Assembly: GCF_002027545.1 (NCBI RefSeq)
Contig: NZ_MXAN01000133.1
Coordinates: 1-6,930, forward strand
Length of the DNA: 6,930 nt
Direction: 5' to 3'
DNA from: Moraxella lacunata
Lineage (GTDB): Bacteria; Pseudomonadota; Gammaproteobacteria; Pseudomonadales; Moraxellaceae
A program made the position numbers and the translations under genes. The notes beneath the pieces are model-generated. The model did no database searches. It saw nothing but the letters and a program-made list of their open reading frames with translations, and was not told the DNA's origin. Below are positions 6,893 to 6,930 of the stretch, piece after piece; position 1 is the first letter of the stretch, and every line of letters begins with the position of its first letter.

Positions 6893-6912
6893 AAAAATAT
6901 AAGGATAAAGTC

Positions 6913-6930
6913 TGAACCGACCCCCAAATC
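6913..6930. mobile_element. Possible insertion-sequence end (right edge)
   Basis: Reading out of the window this is TGAACCGACCCCCAAATC, agreeing at 14 of 16 positions with the outward sequence of the left edge (1-16). The TG start, C-run and imperfect match suit the two non-identical termini of one IS3-like element. If so, an element begins at 6913 and continues past the window, 266 bases upstream of the mrcA start, in the place where a divergent pilM operon would be expected in related genomes. The transposase gene is not visible and the family call rests on memory of end sequences. Confidence 0.4.

Larger units (their letters stand above)
6802..6893. repeat. Direct repeat GTTGGCATCA
   Basis: The same ten bases occur at 6802-6811 and 6884-6893, 82 bases apart, on either side of the distal promoter candidate and the interleaved inverted repeats. 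A 10-base perfect repeat in a 284-base gap is unlikely by chance. It may be two operator half-sites or a remnant duplication; no regulator is recognised. Confidence 0.5.

Noticed and set aside
1..6930. CRISPR arrays, tRNA or rRNA genes, phage genes, toxin-antitoxin pairs.
   Set aside because: No regularly spaced repeats, no tRNA-like cloverleaf or rRNA sequence and no such protein motifs were seen on either strand.

Overview
The window reads as a piece of a gammaproteobacterial chromosome, most likely from the Moraxellaceae and plausibly Moraxella itself. This rests on protein resemblance, gene neighbours and base composition judged by eye; no database search was run. Four of the five genes are housekeeping genes with clear motifs: thiL (thiamine-monophosphate kinase), pgpA (phosphatidylglycerophosphatase A), glmU (the bifunctional enzyme making UDP-GlcNAc) and, on the minus strand, mrcA/ponA (penicillin-binding protein 1A). 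The fifth is an unrecognised exported protein lying between thiL and pgpA.

Layout. Bases 1-16 look like the end of an insertion sequence. Then come thiL (56-1033), the exported hypothetical gene (1065-1769) and pgpA (1783-2388), all on the plus strand with gaps of 31 and 13 bases and no visible terminator between them, so probably one transcript. A 131-base gap carries an extended -10 promoter for glmU (2520-3875). A strong bidirectional stem-loop (3886-3919) separates glmU from the convergent mrcA gene (6646-3932, minus strand). The last 284 bases hold no recognisable gene. They contain the mrcA leader, with two or three candidate minus-strand promoters and an unusually dense set of short direct and inverted repeats. 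The window ends in a second IS-like end (6913-6930).

Function. GlmU makes the amino-sugar nucleotide from which peptidoglycan and lipid A are built, and PBP1A polymerises and crosslinks the peptidoglycan. PgpA completes phosphatidylglycerol synthesis in the inner membrane. ThiL makes the cofactor thiamine diphosphate. The exported protein has an unknown role; it has a signal peptide, a calcium-loop-like motif and a much lower GC content than thiL.

I do not see a complete new system. The points most worth following are: (1) near-matching outward-facing IS-like ends at both edges, suggesting a segment bounded by two copies of one element; (2) the AT-rich exported gene inside the thiL-pgpA unit; (3) the repeat-dense leader of mrcA; (4) lineage-specific insertions in PgpA and PBP1A.
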